A stretch of 37,276 nucleotides of DNA from positions 1 to 37,276 of the forward strand of contig DASVTZ010000033.1 of NCBI GenBank assembly GCA_036387335.1, in the 5' to 3' direction. This document shows positions 7,648 through 15,674 of this stretch, in pieces. The notes below the pieces were generated by a model, which saw only the letters and a program-made list of their open reading frames with translations, was not told the DNA's origin and searched no databases. Both the position numbers and the translations under genes were made by a program. Each line of letters starts with the position of its first letter. Positions within the stretch are counted from its first letter, which is position 1. The stretch is from Longimicrobium sp. GTDB lineage: Bacteria > Gemmatimonadota > Gemmatimonadetes > Longimicrobiales > Longimicrobiaceae.

Positions 7648-9324
7648 GTGACTCCCTTCTCGGCCGAGGCGCGCACGGAGCACTGGAACGCGCTCGGGCG
7701 CGGGACGTGGGACCTGCTGGTGATCGGCGGGGGGATCACGGGCGCCGGGGTGGCGCGCGACGCGGCCGGGCGCGGGCTGCGGGTGGCGCTGGTGGACGCG
7801 GGCGACATCGCGCAGGGCACCAGCAGCCGCTCGTCGCGGCTGATCCACGGAGGGCTCCGCTACCTGGAGACCTTCGACTTCCGCCTCGTCTTCGAGGCCA
7901 GCGCGGAGCGGCGCCGCCTCCTGGCGCTGGCCCCGCACCTGGTGCACCCCCTCCCCTTCCTCTTCCCCGTCTTCCGCAACGGCCCCGTAGGGCGCCGCAA
8001 GCTGCAGGCGGGGATGTGGCTGTACGACCTCCTCTCGCTCTTTCGCAACATCTCGCGGCACCGCATGCTCTCGCCCAAGGCCGTCGCCGCCGCGGAGCCC
8101 GCGCTGCGCTCCGAGGGCGTGAGGGGCGCCGCGCTCTACTACGATGCATCGGTGGACGACGCGCGGCTGGCGCTGGCCAACGCGCGCGGCGCCCACGAGT
8201 CCGGCGCCGCCGTGGTGCCGCACGCGGAGGTGACCGGCTTCCTGCGCGAAGGGGCGCGGGTGGCGGGTGTGCGCGTGCGCGACCGGCTGGGCGGCGGCGT
8301 GGCGGAGGTGCGGGCGCGGGTAATCCTGAACGCCACGGGTCCCTGGAGCGACATCGTGCGGCGCCTGGCGGACCCCGGCACCAAGCCGCGGCTGCGCACC
8401 ACCAAGGGCGTCCACATCATGGTCCCCGCCGAGCGGCTGGGGAACCGCGGCGCCATCACCTTCCGCTCCCCCGTAGACGGGCGGGTGATGTTCGTGCTGC
8501 CGTGGGGCGACTTCTCGTACGTGGGGACCACCGACACCGACTTCCGCGGCTCCCCCGCCGACGTGCGCGCGGACGAGGCCGACGTGTGCTACCTGCTGGA
8601 GTCCGCCAACTCCATCTTCCCCGCCGCGCGGCTGACGGCGGAGGACGTGGTGAGCACCTGGGCCGGCCTGCGCCCCCTCCTCGCGCCGCTCGACACGGAG
8701 GGCGGCCGTTCGGAGAGCGCCACGTCGCGCGAGCACGAGATCTGGCAGGACCGTAGCGGACTCCTCAACATCGCGGGCGGCAAGCTGACCACCTACCGCG
8801 TGATGGCGGCCGAGGTGGCGGACGAGGCGGCGCGCATCCTCCGGGAACGGCACGGCGTCGCGAGCGGGAGCTCCCTCACCGAGGACCTTCCCCTTCCCGC
8901 GGCCCCGAGCGAGCCGTGGGACGACTTCGCCGCGCGCATCCGCCAAGAGGCCGCCGCCGTGGGTCTGGACGAAGCGGCCGCCACGCACCTTGCCCGCTTC
9001 TATGGCGACGAGGCGGGCGCGGTGCTGGACGAGATCCGGCGCGAACCCGAGCTGGGCACGCGGCTGATCCCCGGGCTCCCCTACCTGCGAGCCGAGATCG
9101 CGCGGGCGGTTCGCTGCGAGATGGCGATGACGCTGGAGGACCTGCTGGTGCGCCGCCTCCACATCTTCTACGAGGCGCGCGACGGCGGCCTTTCCGTGGC
9201 GCGCAAGGTGGCGGAGCGGATGGCGGACGAGCCGGGGATCGGCTGGAGCGCGGCGGAGATCGAGCGCCAGGTGGAGCACTACCGCCGCGCGGTGGAGGCG
9301 ACGCGCGGCTTCGGCGCCGCCTGA
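7648..9324 (+). CDS. glpD: Aerobic glycerol-3-phosphate dehydrogenase (FAD)
   Basis: GlpD oxidises sn-glycerol-3-phosphate to dihydroxyacetone phosphate and passes electrons to quinone at the inner face of the membrane. The N-terminal FAD-binding motif VIGGGITGAG lies at residues 25-34. It is followed by the family signature RSSRLIHGGLRYLE at about 60-73, and a C-terminal DAO_C-type domain follows the IAGGKLTTYR segment. The length of 558 residues is normal. The start is GTG at 7648, four bases after the cheC stop, with no separate ribosome site, suggesting translational coupling. No glpK or glpF is visible. The pairing with a CheC protein and a K+ channel is unusual. Confidence 0.94.
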   Translation: MTPFSAEARTEHWNALGRGTWDLLVIGGGITGAGVARDAAGRGLRVALVDAGDIAQGTSSRSSRLIHGGLRYLETFDFRLVFEASAERRRLLALAPHLVHPLPFLFPVFRNGPVGRRKLQAGMWLYDLLSLFRNISRHRMLSPKAVAAAEPALRSEGVRGAALYYDASVDDARLALANARGAHESGAAVVPHAEVTGFLREGARVAGVRVRDRLGGGVAEVRARVILNATGPWSDIVRRLADPGTKPRLRTTKGVHIMVPAERLGNRGAITFRSPVDGRVMFVLPWGDFSYVGTTDTDFRGSPADVRADEADVCYLLESANSIFPAARLTAEDVVSTWAGLRPLLAPLDTEGGRSESATSREHEIWQDRSGLLNIAGGKLTTYRVMAAEVADEAARILRERHGVASGSSLTEDLPLPAAPSEPWDDFAARIRQEAAAVGLDEAAATHLARFYGDEAGAVLDEIRREPELGTRLIPGLPYLRAEIARAVRCEMAMTLEDLLVRRLHIFYEARDGGLSVARKVAERMADEPGIGWSAAEIERQVEHYRRAVEATRGFGAA

Positions 9325-9327
9325 GCC

Positions 9328-10419
9328 GTGATCCGGCCCGCGCGCCCCTACCCCGTCGACCGGCGCAAGCGGGCGCGGAAGGCATCGCTCCGCTACCGGA
9401 TCAGCTCGGCCGCGCAGCACCCACTCCGCAGGCTGCAGATCGCACTTCTGGCCCTCTTCCTCGTCATGGCGGGGAGCACCCTCTTCTACCGCTTCGTGGA
9501 GGGGATGGGGTGGGTCGATGCGCTGTACATGACGGTGATCACCGTCGCCACGGTGGGGTTCGGCGAAACGGAGCCGCTGTCGCAGGGCGGGCGCCTCTTC
9601 ACCATCGGGCTGATCATGGTGGGGGTGGGCGTGGGCGCGTGGGCCGCCGGGAACGCGATCGAGGTGATGCTGGGGCAGACGTACTGGCTGACCGTGGAGA
9701 GGCGGAAGATGACGCAGCGCATCGAGAACCTGAGCGACCACTTCGTCGTCTGCGGCTACGGGCGGCTGGGCACCCGCATCGTGCGCGACCTGATGGTGCG
9801 CGGCGAGTCGTTCCTGGTGATCGACGAGAAGGAGGAGTTCGAGGAGCGCCTCCTCGCGGAGGGGATCCCCCACCTGATCGGCGACGCCACACACGACGGC
9901 GTCCTGGAGGCGGCCGGCGTGGCGCGGGCGCGCGGGCTGGTGGCCGCCCTGGACTCCGACGCCAACAACGTCCTCACGGTCCTCACCGCGCGCGGCCTCA
10001 ACCCAAAGCTCCTCGTCGTTTCGCGCGCCAACAGCGACGCCAGCGAGTCGAAGCTGCGCCGCGCCGGCGCGGACCGCGTGGTCACCCCCGAGGACATCGG
10101 GGGGCACCGGCTTGCGCTCGCCCTCCTGCGCCCCGCCGTGCACGACCTGTTCACCGAGATGTTCAGCTTCGGGATGAACGTGGCGGTCGACGTGGGGCAG
10201 ATCACCATCGCCCCCGACTCCCCTTTCGCGGGCCAGACGGTGGCGCGCTGCGACCTGCGCCGCATGCGCAACGTGAGCATCCTGGCCATCCGCGACACCG
10301 CCGGCGCCTTTGCCCTCAACCCCGACGCCCAGCGCGTCCTCAGCGCCGGGGAGACGCTGATCGTGATCGGGCCTGCCGAGGCCGTGTACGAGCTGGAGGC
10401 GATGTACGGGGGGGATTGA
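9328..10419 (+). CDS. Two-TM potassium channel with RCK (TrkA-N/TrkA-C) domain
   Basis: This is a ligand-gated K+ channel subunit in the MthK/Kch style. It has two membrane helices (about 36-57 and 91-112) around a pore loop with the selectivity filter TVGFGE (75-80). The cytosolic TrkA-N Rossmann domain follows, with VVCGYGRLG at about 140-148, and a TrkA-C domain ends the 363-residue protein near residue 360. A basic N-terminal tail of about 35 residues precedes the first helix. The filter is GFG rather than GYG, which occurs in this family. The GTG start is 3 bases after the glpD stop, so the two genes are probably cotranslated. It is the last gene of the plus-strand unit and is followed by hairpin repeat cluster B. 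Confidence 0.92.
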   Translation: MIRPARPYPVDRRKRARKASLRYRISSAAQHPLRRLQIALLALFLVMAGSTLFYRFVEGMGWVDALYMTVITVATVGFGETEPLSQGGRLFTIGLIMVGVGVGAWAAGNAIEVMLGQTYWLTVERRKMTQRIENLSDHFVVCGYGRLGTRIVRDLMVRGESFLVIDEKEEFEERLLAEGIPHLIGDATHDGVLEAAGVARARGLVAALDSDANNVLTVLTARGLNPKLLVVSRANSDASESKLRRAGADRVVTPEDIGGHRLALALLRPAVHDLFTEMFSFGMNVAVDVGQITIAPDSPFAGQTVARCDLRRMRNVSILAIRDTAGAFALNPDAQRVLSAGETLIVIGPAEAVYELEAMYGGD

Positions 10420-10463
10420 GGGGGGGCGGGATTGGCCAGGTGGGCTGGGCCGGTTCCGGTTTA

Positions 10464-10683
10464 CCGGGGGCTAAAGCCCCCGGCTGGAACTATGGGAAGA
10501 CCGCTGAAGCGGTCTGCGAGACCGCCACCAGTCCGCGCAGGCGGACTTCGCGCGTTTCCAGCCGCGAATTCATTCGCTCCTGGTGCGGACCTCACGCCGC
10601 ACAGAGTTGGAAGCGCCGAACGAATCTCGCCCCCGAGTCCGCGCAGGCGGACTTTGTGCTGTTGTTGCCGCGAGTTCACTCGC
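10464..10683 (+). repeat. Modular hairpin repeat cluster B (three units)
   Basis: Three units of the same family as cluster A: 10464-10515 (+), 10530-10577 (-) and 10636-10683 (-). The first hairpin reads CCGGGGGC-TAAA-GCCCCCGG and the second AGACCGC-TGAA-GCGGTCT. Compared with AGCCCAC-TGAA-GTGGGCT in cluster A, several stem positions differ and every change is matched on the other side. The last unit is nearly base-identical to the last unit of cluster A. The 10420-10808 gap contains this cluster, a terminator-like hairpin (10721-10753) and no gene. Confidence 0.85.
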
Positions 10684-10720
10684 CCTGCATCAAGGCCCCG
10701 GCTCCAGGCTACACCAAAAC

Positions 10721-10753
10721 ACGACGGGCCCGGCATCGCGCCGGGCCCGTCGT
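10721..10753 (-). terminator. Hairpin terminator after the lipoprotein gene
   Basis: CGACGGGCCCGGC and GCCGGGCCCGTCG form a perfect 13-bp stem, extended by one A-T pair, around a 5-base loop. On the minus strand it is followed by GTGTTTTGG, so it best fits termination of the minus-strand lipoprotein gene. It may also stop plus-strand transcripts from the potassium channel gene, because the two genes converge here. Confidence 0.75.
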
Positions 10754-10808
10754 CGTCATCATTCCACGCGCCTGCGCCGGAGGTGAACCCGCTGCCGCGC
10801 ACTCCGGA

Positions 10809-11348
10809 TCACGGGGTGCGCAGCGGAACGTCGAACCTCCCCTCGCGCACTTCCAGGTCCGGCAATTCCCTGCCCTCCAGCCTGGTGCTGAAGGTGCCGC
10901 GGAGCCGGCCGTTGACCGCGTCCGTGATCGTTACCGTCGCGGAGACGTTGTCCCAAATGTTCGGCGGGGGGGGATAGAGGGTCGACGCACCCGGCCATTC
11001 GCCAGCCGAATAGCTTACGAAGACGCAGCGCTCGCACCCCTGCCCGAACGTGTACGTGCCCACTTCGGAGTCGCTCAGCGACAGGATCAGTTGTTCGTAC
11101 CGATTGCCGGACACCACGATGCCAGCGACTCCCACGCTCCGGCCGAAATCCGGATGATGGTAGACGGTAGCGGACGCGCAGACGGGCGAAGGGTCCGGTC
11201 GGCATTCACCGCGTACACTGAAGCGCTTCCCTCCACCGAACGTGGCGACAAGCTCTCCTTCGGTGCCGGTGAGCTCCCGGGCGCCCGAGGGGTCCTCGCA
11301 GCCGGCGGCGAGGAACAGGCAGAGTGCTGCGAGGGCATGGCGTCTCAA
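10809..11348 (-). CDS. Putative lipoprotein of unknown function
   Basis: I do not recognise the family. The 179-residue product begins with a short basic and hydrophobic signal sequence ending in the lipobox LAAGC, with the lipidated cysteine at residue 17, so it is probably anchored to a membrane. The mature part is rich in beta-type residues (Thr, Val, Ser, Gly), has two close cysteines (CERC) around the middle, and ends with a charged strand-like segment. The start is taken as TTG at 11348 because AGGAG lies 7 bases upstream and the signal peptide begins there; no ATG or GTG fits. It stands alone, with its own terminator-like hairpin downstream. Confidence 0.75.
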   Translation of the reverse strand: MRRHALAALCLFLAAGCEDPSGARELTGTEGELVATFGGGKRFSVRGECRPDPSPVCASATVYHHPDFGRSVGVAGIVVSGNRYEQLILSLSDSEVGTYTFGQGCERCVFVSYSAGEWPGASTLYPPPPNIWDNVSATVTITDAVNGRLRGTFSTRLEGRELPDLEVREGRFDVPLRTP

Positions 11349-11430
11349 TTCAAAACTCCTGGGCTGATGGCTGCCACCGGAAGCAGGCGAAGCGGGCGGT
11401 GAGTGTCCCCGCAGCGCCTCGGCCGTCGTC

Positions 11431-11619
11431 TCACGCCACCGCCGTTTCCGCCGGGCTGTACCCGATGCAGCGCAGCACCGGAATCGGCGGGTACTTGCGG
11501 AAGCGGGGGTCCACCTCGGAGAGCTCGCAAAGGTAGAAGCGCGAGCCCTTGCGCGTGTCCACGAAGCGCACGTTGCGGCAGCTCTCGCAGAGGCCGGCAG
11601 GCGGTGTCTCGTTCGTCAA
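11431..11619 (-). CDS. Small four-cysteine protein (probable zinc-binding)
   Basis: A 62-residue product with cysteines at 11, 14, 31 and 51 in the pattern CESC...YLC...LRC, which suggests a small zinc-ribbon-like fold. The segment around SRFYLCELSEVDPRFRKYPP resembles a conserved family of short bacterial proteins (CxxCR...LCxRSxxDPRFPKYPxLPVxxCxGY) that I know only as uncharacterised. The TTG start at 11619 overlaps the stop of the upstream DUF2339 gene as TTGA, so it should be translated by coupling. The start codon is inferred from that overlap; no ATG is available. Confidence 0.7.
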   Translation of the reverse strand: MTNETPPAGLCESCRNVRFVDTRKGSRFYLCELSEVDPRFRKYPPIPVLRCIGYSPAETAVA

Positions 11620-13319
11620 CCGGCGACGCGGGGGGCGGGGGGCGGCTCCGCCGCGCGCGGACGGAGCCACGTCTGCAGGGCGTAGCTGAAGAAGAGGAAC
11701 ACCCCGCCGAAGCCCAGGAAGAGCAGGATGCGGTAGATCGCCTCCAGCGCCGCCAGGTCCACCAGGAAGAGCTTGGCGACGACCACCAGCAGGGTGGCGA
11801 GCGCCGTTTTCTCCACCAGCGGGCGGGAGCGCGCCATACCGAAGAGGAGGAGCCCCAGCGCGTACGCGCCCCACGCCACCGTCGCGAAGCCCTCGCCGCC
11901 ATCCATCCGCGCCAGCTCGCGCCACAGGAAGCCGAGCAGCGCGGCGTGGACGAAGTAGCGGTAGGCGAGCATCTCCCGGCGCCGGTGCACGAGGTACGAC
12001 GCCGCGAACCCGCACGCCAGCACCAGCACCGTCGTGGCCGAGTTCGCCAGCCCCGCCCCGGCGTCCACGGTGAGGCGGATGAGCAGCCAGGCTCCGGCGC
12101 CGATGTACGCCTTGTGCGCCGTCCAGCGCAGCGCGATCCCGCCGCCCTTCCCCGCGAGCGCGTGAAGCGCCAGCGCCTGGACCGCGATCCCGGCCAGCAG
12201 CACGTTCCCTTCGAGCGCGCCGATCATCCCCACCGTCAGCATCACCGACGCGGCGAGCGCGAGCACCCGCGCCAGCCGCCGGTCTCGCGTCCAGAGGAGG
12301 TAGGCGGCGGCGGCGTAGAGCGCCGAGCCCGCCATCGCCGCGGCGCCCCACTGCTCCCGGAGGAGCGTCCACACGAGGCCGGTGACCAGGAGCGCGGCGC
12401 CGGGCGGCACCAGCGCGACGCCGTACCAGTGCAACGCGTCTAGGTCGGACCAGCGGCGCTCGGACTTCAAGCGCAGGCGCGCCAGGAGCGGCAGGAGCCC
12501 CGTACAGGCCCAGGCGAACACCGCCGCGCCCTGCAGCACCCACGCGTCGGCGGCGACGAGGCGGTCCGGAAGCGCCACGTGGTACGCGTAGCGGCACAGC
12601 AGCACCCACCCGAACGCCAACGTCGTCCACAGCACCCAGCGCCAGCTCCGCTTCAGGTGCAGCGCCGCCGTCCAGCCGATGATGATGCAGGTGTAGATGG
12701 CGAGGCCGCGCGGCGTGCCGTACGAGAGGCCCAGCAGCAGCGGCGTCCCCAGCCCGCCGATGGCGCCCATGATGCCGAGCGCCGGCTCGTCTTTGCGCAG
12801 CGCCAGCCAGAAGGCGAGCGCCGTGACCGCCACCGCCCCCGCAAACGCCGCCGTGTAGCCGACGAGCGAGTACAGGTTGAAGGCGGCCCATCCCACGATG
12901 TAGAACGTCGCGATCCCGCCGCCCACCAGCACCGATCCGAAGCGGCGCTTCTCTCCGATGCGCAGCCCGGCCGCTAGCAGCGTCACGCCGACGGCAGTGC
13001 CGAAGCCCACGCGCACGGCCGGCGTGATCCACCCCATGTCGATGGAGTAGCGGAATAGGAACGCGACCCCCAGTAGGAGGAGCCCGATCCCCAGCCGGTT
13101 CAGCCAGAGCTGCCCGTCCCAGCGGATCGCCTCGCGCGGAACGCGCACCGCCGCCGCCGGGGCGCGTACGGGGACACGAGGTGGGAGCGCGGGCGCGGCG
13201 ATGGTCTGCGCGTCGGAGCCGGCCTCCGCGGCGGGGAGGCGGCGGGCGATCTCCTCGACGGCGCGTTCCAGCCGCTCCATGCGGGCGGCGAGGGCCTCGT
13301 AGTCGTGCATCTCATCCAT
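11616..13319 (-). CDS. DUF2339 multi-pass membrane protein
   Basis: A 567-residue membrane protein of the DUF2339 family, whose function is unknown. After an N-terminal coiled-coil segment (residues 6-30, heptad-like LERAVEEIARRL) and a Pro/Ala linker, there are about a dozen or more hydrophobic helices. The family-typical WLNRLGIGLLLLGVAFLFRYSID block begins the membrane part, and a LAAL..IYRILLFLGFGGVFL segment lies near the end. The ATG at 13319 is preferred because it overlaps the upstream thioesterase gene by 8 bases; an ATG at 13364 would give 15 more residues. The stop overlaps the small cysteine-rich protein gene. Confidence 0.85.
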   Translation of the reverse strand: MDEMHDYEALAARMERLERAVEEIARRLPAAEAGSDAQTIAAPALPPRVPVRAPAAAVRVPREAIRWDGQLWLNRLGIGLLLLGVAFLFRYSIDMGWITPAVRVGFGTAVGVTLLAAGLRIGEKRRFGSVLVGGGIATFYIVGWAAFNLYSLVGYTAAFAGAVAVTALAFWLALRKDEPALGIMGAIGGLGTPLLLGLSYGTPRGLAIYTCIIIGWTAALHLKRSWRWVLWTTLAFGWVLLCRYAYHVALPDRLVAADAWVLQGAAVFAWACTGLLPLLARLRLKSERRWSDLDALHWYGVALVPPGAALLVTGLVWTLLREQWGAAAMAGSALYAAAAYLLWTRDRRLARVLALAASVMLTVGMIGALEGNVLLAGIAVQALALHALAGKGGGIALRWTAHKAYIGAGAWLLIRLTVDAGAGLANSATTVLVLACGFAASYLVHRRREMLAYRYFVHAALLGFLWRELARMDGGEGFATVAWGAYALGLLLFGMARSRPLVEKTALATLLVVVAKLFLVDLAALEAIYRILLFLGFGGVFLFFSYALQTWLRPRAAEPPPAPRVAG

Positions 13320-13857
13320 CCCGGGTCGCAAGCTCCCGCTGCTCGAGGAGGTCATCCTCGGCATCTTCCCATCTGCGTATCGACTCTGGAATCTCGGGCG
13401 GCACCACGTCGTAGCCCGTCGCGTCCACCAACTCCTGCGGCGCGACCCGGCCGTCCGGGCCCACGAAGAGCGCCTTCACCATCGCCACGGCCATCGTCTG
13501 CCCGCCGCGGGTGAAGCGCTGCTCCATGAAGAACCAGCGGTCGTCCCACCCCACCAGGCGCGTCCTCAGCTCGTAGCTCTGCCACGGCGCCAGCGAGCGG
13601 CGGTAGCGGATGGCGAGCGACGCGACCACCGGGTTCCAGCGGCGCCGGCGCACCTCGCGCACCACGCCCAGCCGCACCAGCAGGTCCAGCCGCCCCAGGT
13701 CCATCAGGGTGAGGTAGCGGCCGTTGTTCATGTGGAGGTTGGTGTCCAGATCGTTCGGAAAGACCCGGAACTTCACCACGGACTCGTCCAGCGGCTGGAG
13801 CCGCGCGCCGCGCATCCCCGAAAGGAGCACGTAGAAGAGCCGCAGGATCAGGTTCAT
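13312..13857 (-). CDS. Hotdog-fold thioesterase (THEM6/4HBT-like)
   Basis: A 181-residue single-hotdog protein related to 4-hydroxybenzoyl-CoA thioesterase-like and THEM6 proteins, which hydrolyse acyl-CoA or related thioesters. The NDLDTNLHMNNGRYLTLMD segment (about residues 35-53) is the family active-site helix region with the acidic residue and the HMNNxxY motif. The substrate cannot be inferred. The start ATG at 13857 lacks a clear ribosome site. It overlaps the downstream DUF2339 gene by 8 bases, so the pair, together with the small cysteine-rich protein, looks like a three-gene unit. Confidence 0.82.
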   Translation of the reverse strand: MNLILRLFYVLLSGMRGARLQPLDESVVKFRVFPNDLDTNLHMNNGRYLTLMDLGRLDLLVRLGVVREVRRRRWNPVVASLAIRYRRSLAPWQSYELRTRLVGWDDRWFFMEQRFTRGGQTMAVAMVKALFVGPDGRVAPQELVDATGYDVVPPEIPESIRRWEDAEDDLLEQRELATRDG

Positions 13858-13914
13858 TGCGCTTAGGGACGGGGAGGTACGGCGGAAGGGTCGGGCAAGG
13901 GCAATCTAACCAAA

Positions 13915-13942
13915 GACGGGCGGAGAGTGCACCCCGCCCGTC
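13915..13942 (-). terminator. Hairpin terminator after the D-serine dehydratase-like gene
   Basis: GACGGGCGG and CCGCCCGTC form a 9-bp stem; on the minus strand the hairpin is followed by TTTGGTT. It lies 6 bases past the stop of the 13949-15070 gene and separates it from the thioesterase unit. Confidence 0.65.
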
Positions 13943-13948
13943 CGTATC

Positions 13949-15070
13949 TCAGCCAGCCGCCGCTGCTTGCGCCCGCGCCACCCACGGCGCGCGCCCCCGT
14001 CCCGCGATCTCCCATTCCGCCGCCACCTCGCCGCCGCGCACGCCCCACAGCCGCTCCTGCAGGTTCACCGACACGCACACGTGGTTGGGGACGATGCGCA
14101 CCCGATCGCCCACGCGTGGGCGCCAGTCGGTGGCGCTCAGGTCGAGCAGGCCGTGCTCTTCGGAGACGGACTTGACCACGACCTCGGGGTGCTCCAGGAG
14201 CGCGCCGTAACCGCCACCCGTGGCGCGAAGCTCCTCCTTGGCGAGCGCCTTGGAGCCCGCATCCACCACCGCCTGCCCCGCCACCGCCGTGCTGACCACG
14301 GTCGCGAGCACGGTGTACGCGCACTCGTCCCACGCGCAGGCGCCGATCTCGGCCGTGGTGCGGTCGTTGAAGATGTTGGTGCCGGGGCGCAGCTCCGTGA
14401 TCCCCGCCACCTCGTGCGAGCGCCAGAACGTGGGCGTCGATCCGCCGCTCACCACCCGTGGCCGCAGCCCCGCATCCGACAGCGCCGCGATGCGCTCGGC
14501 GAGGCGCGCGTCGAGCGCGGCGAGCGCCTCGTCCTGCTCCGCGACGGGGCCGCGGATGTGTCCCGGGTAGAACATGATACCCCGGTATTCCACGCCGGGT
14601 GTCTCGCTCGCCCGCCGCGCCAGCTCCACCGCGTGCTCCGGCGAGCCGAGGCCAACGCGTCCCATCCCCGCGTCCAGCTCTACCAGTACGCCGGTGGTCC
14701 GTCCCGCACGGCGCGCCGCCTCCGCCAGCGCGTCCAGCGCCTCCGCCGAATCCAGCCCCACCGTGAGGCGCACGTGCTCGGGGAGGCGCATCAGCCGCTC
14801 CAGCTTGCTCGCGCCGAATGGCGGATACGCGAGGAGGATGTCGTCCACCGCCGTCGCCATCACCTCCGCCTCGCGCGGCGTCGCGACGGTCACGCCGATT
14901 GCACCCAGCCGCACCTGCTCGGCCGCCAGCTCCGGCGTCTTGTGCGTCTTCGCGTGCGGACGCCAGTCGAGCCCGTGGGTGCGGCAGTACTCGGCCGCGC
15001 GCCGCAGGTTCGCCCCCATCCGCTCCACGTCCACCAGCGCCGCGGGCGTCTCCAGATCGTCCAGCGTCAT
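13949..15070 (-). CDS. D-serine dehydratase / D-threonine aldolase-fold PLP enzyme
   Basis: A fold-type III PLP enzyme (alanine racemase N-terminal barrel plus a D-serine dehydratase-like C-terminal domain), 373 residues. The PLP lysine lies in RPHAKTHKTPE (K41 by family alignment). The metal-site motif near the end is H330-V-C332. Eukaryotic-type D-serine dehydratases and some 3-hydroxyaspartate dehydratases use His-x-Cys to bind zinc, while classic D-threonine aldolases use His-x-Asp, so I favour a dehydratase. Reaction and substrate are inferred from two residues only. The gene stands alone between its terminator and the repeat block at 15132-15664. No convincing promoter or ribosome site is seen before its ATG. 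Confidence 0.82.
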   Translation of the reverse strand: MTLDDLETPAALVDVERMGANLRRAAEYCRTHGLDWRPHAKTHKTPELAAEQVRLGAIGVTVATPREAEVMATAVDDILLAYPPFGASKLERLMRLPEHVRLTVGLDSAEALDALAEAARRAGRTTGVLVELDAGMGRVGLGSPEHAVELARRASETPGVEYRGIMFYPGHIRGPVAEQDEALAALDARLAERIAALSDAGLRPRVVSGGSTPTFWRSHEVAGITELRPGTNIFNDRTTAEIGACAWDECAYTVLATVVSTAVAGQAVVDAGSKALAKEELRATGGGYGALLEHPEVVVKSVSEEHGLLDLSATDWRPRVGDRVRIVPNHVCVSVNLQERLWGVRGGEVAAEWEIAGRGRAPWVARAQAAAAG

Positions 15071-15131
15071 GGTTCACCGTATGTGTGTTTGTGGCCGGGA
15101 CTCGCCCCGCACGCTGTCCCCTCGGAACGCA

Positions 15132-15664
15132 CAGTAGATCCTTCGTTCGCGCCACAGGATAGCGCACGGGCGTGGTCTGTGAGCGCTTCACTCAGGATGA
15201 CAGACGAGGGGGGTCATGCGCGCGACCCCACCCCCCTGTCATTCTGAGGGAGCCGCCTGCTCCAGCGTCGGCCCAGCACACCACACTCCTTGCGGCGACC
15301 GAAGAATCTAGCCTGCGCCGGGCCGTGACTCGCCCCTCACGCCATCGCCTCGGCACGCGCAGTAGATCCTTCGTTCGCGCCAGAGGGTAGCGCACGGGCG
15401 AGGTCGGTGAAGCGCTTCACTCAGGATGACAGAAGGGGGTGCTGCGCGCGGCCCCATCCTCTCCTCTGTCATTCTGAGGGAGCCGCCCGCTCCAGCGTCG
15501 GCCCCAGCACACCGCACTCCTTGCGGCGACCGAAGAATCTAGCCCGCGCCGGGCCGGGGCCCGCGCCGCACGCCGGACCTCTCGAAACGCGCAGTAGATC
15601 CTTCGTTCGCGCCAAAGGGTTGAGCACGGGCGAGGACGGTGAAGCGCTTCACTCAGGATGACAA
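15132..15664. repeat. Tandem palindromic repeat, period about 230 bases
   Basis: The word CAGTAGATCCTTCGTTCGCG starts at 15132, 15360 and 15592, giving two full units and one half unit. Each unit has two arms: ...GATCCTTCG...CACTCAGGATGACA and then TGTCATTCTGAG...CGAAGAATCT..., which are reverse complements in outline, so each unit is an imperfect palindrome. The segments around CTTGCGGCGACC and the GCGCTTCACTCAGGATGACA block are nearly identical between copies. The gap between dnaG and the D-serine dehydratase-like gene (15071-15674) holds nothing else that I can support. Confidence 0.85.
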
Positions 15665-15674
15665 TAAAAGGGTG

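Noticed and set aside
15071-15674. Small open frames inside the 230-base repeats
   Set aside because: They follow the repeat units, change frame between copies, and lack ribosome sites or family resemblance.
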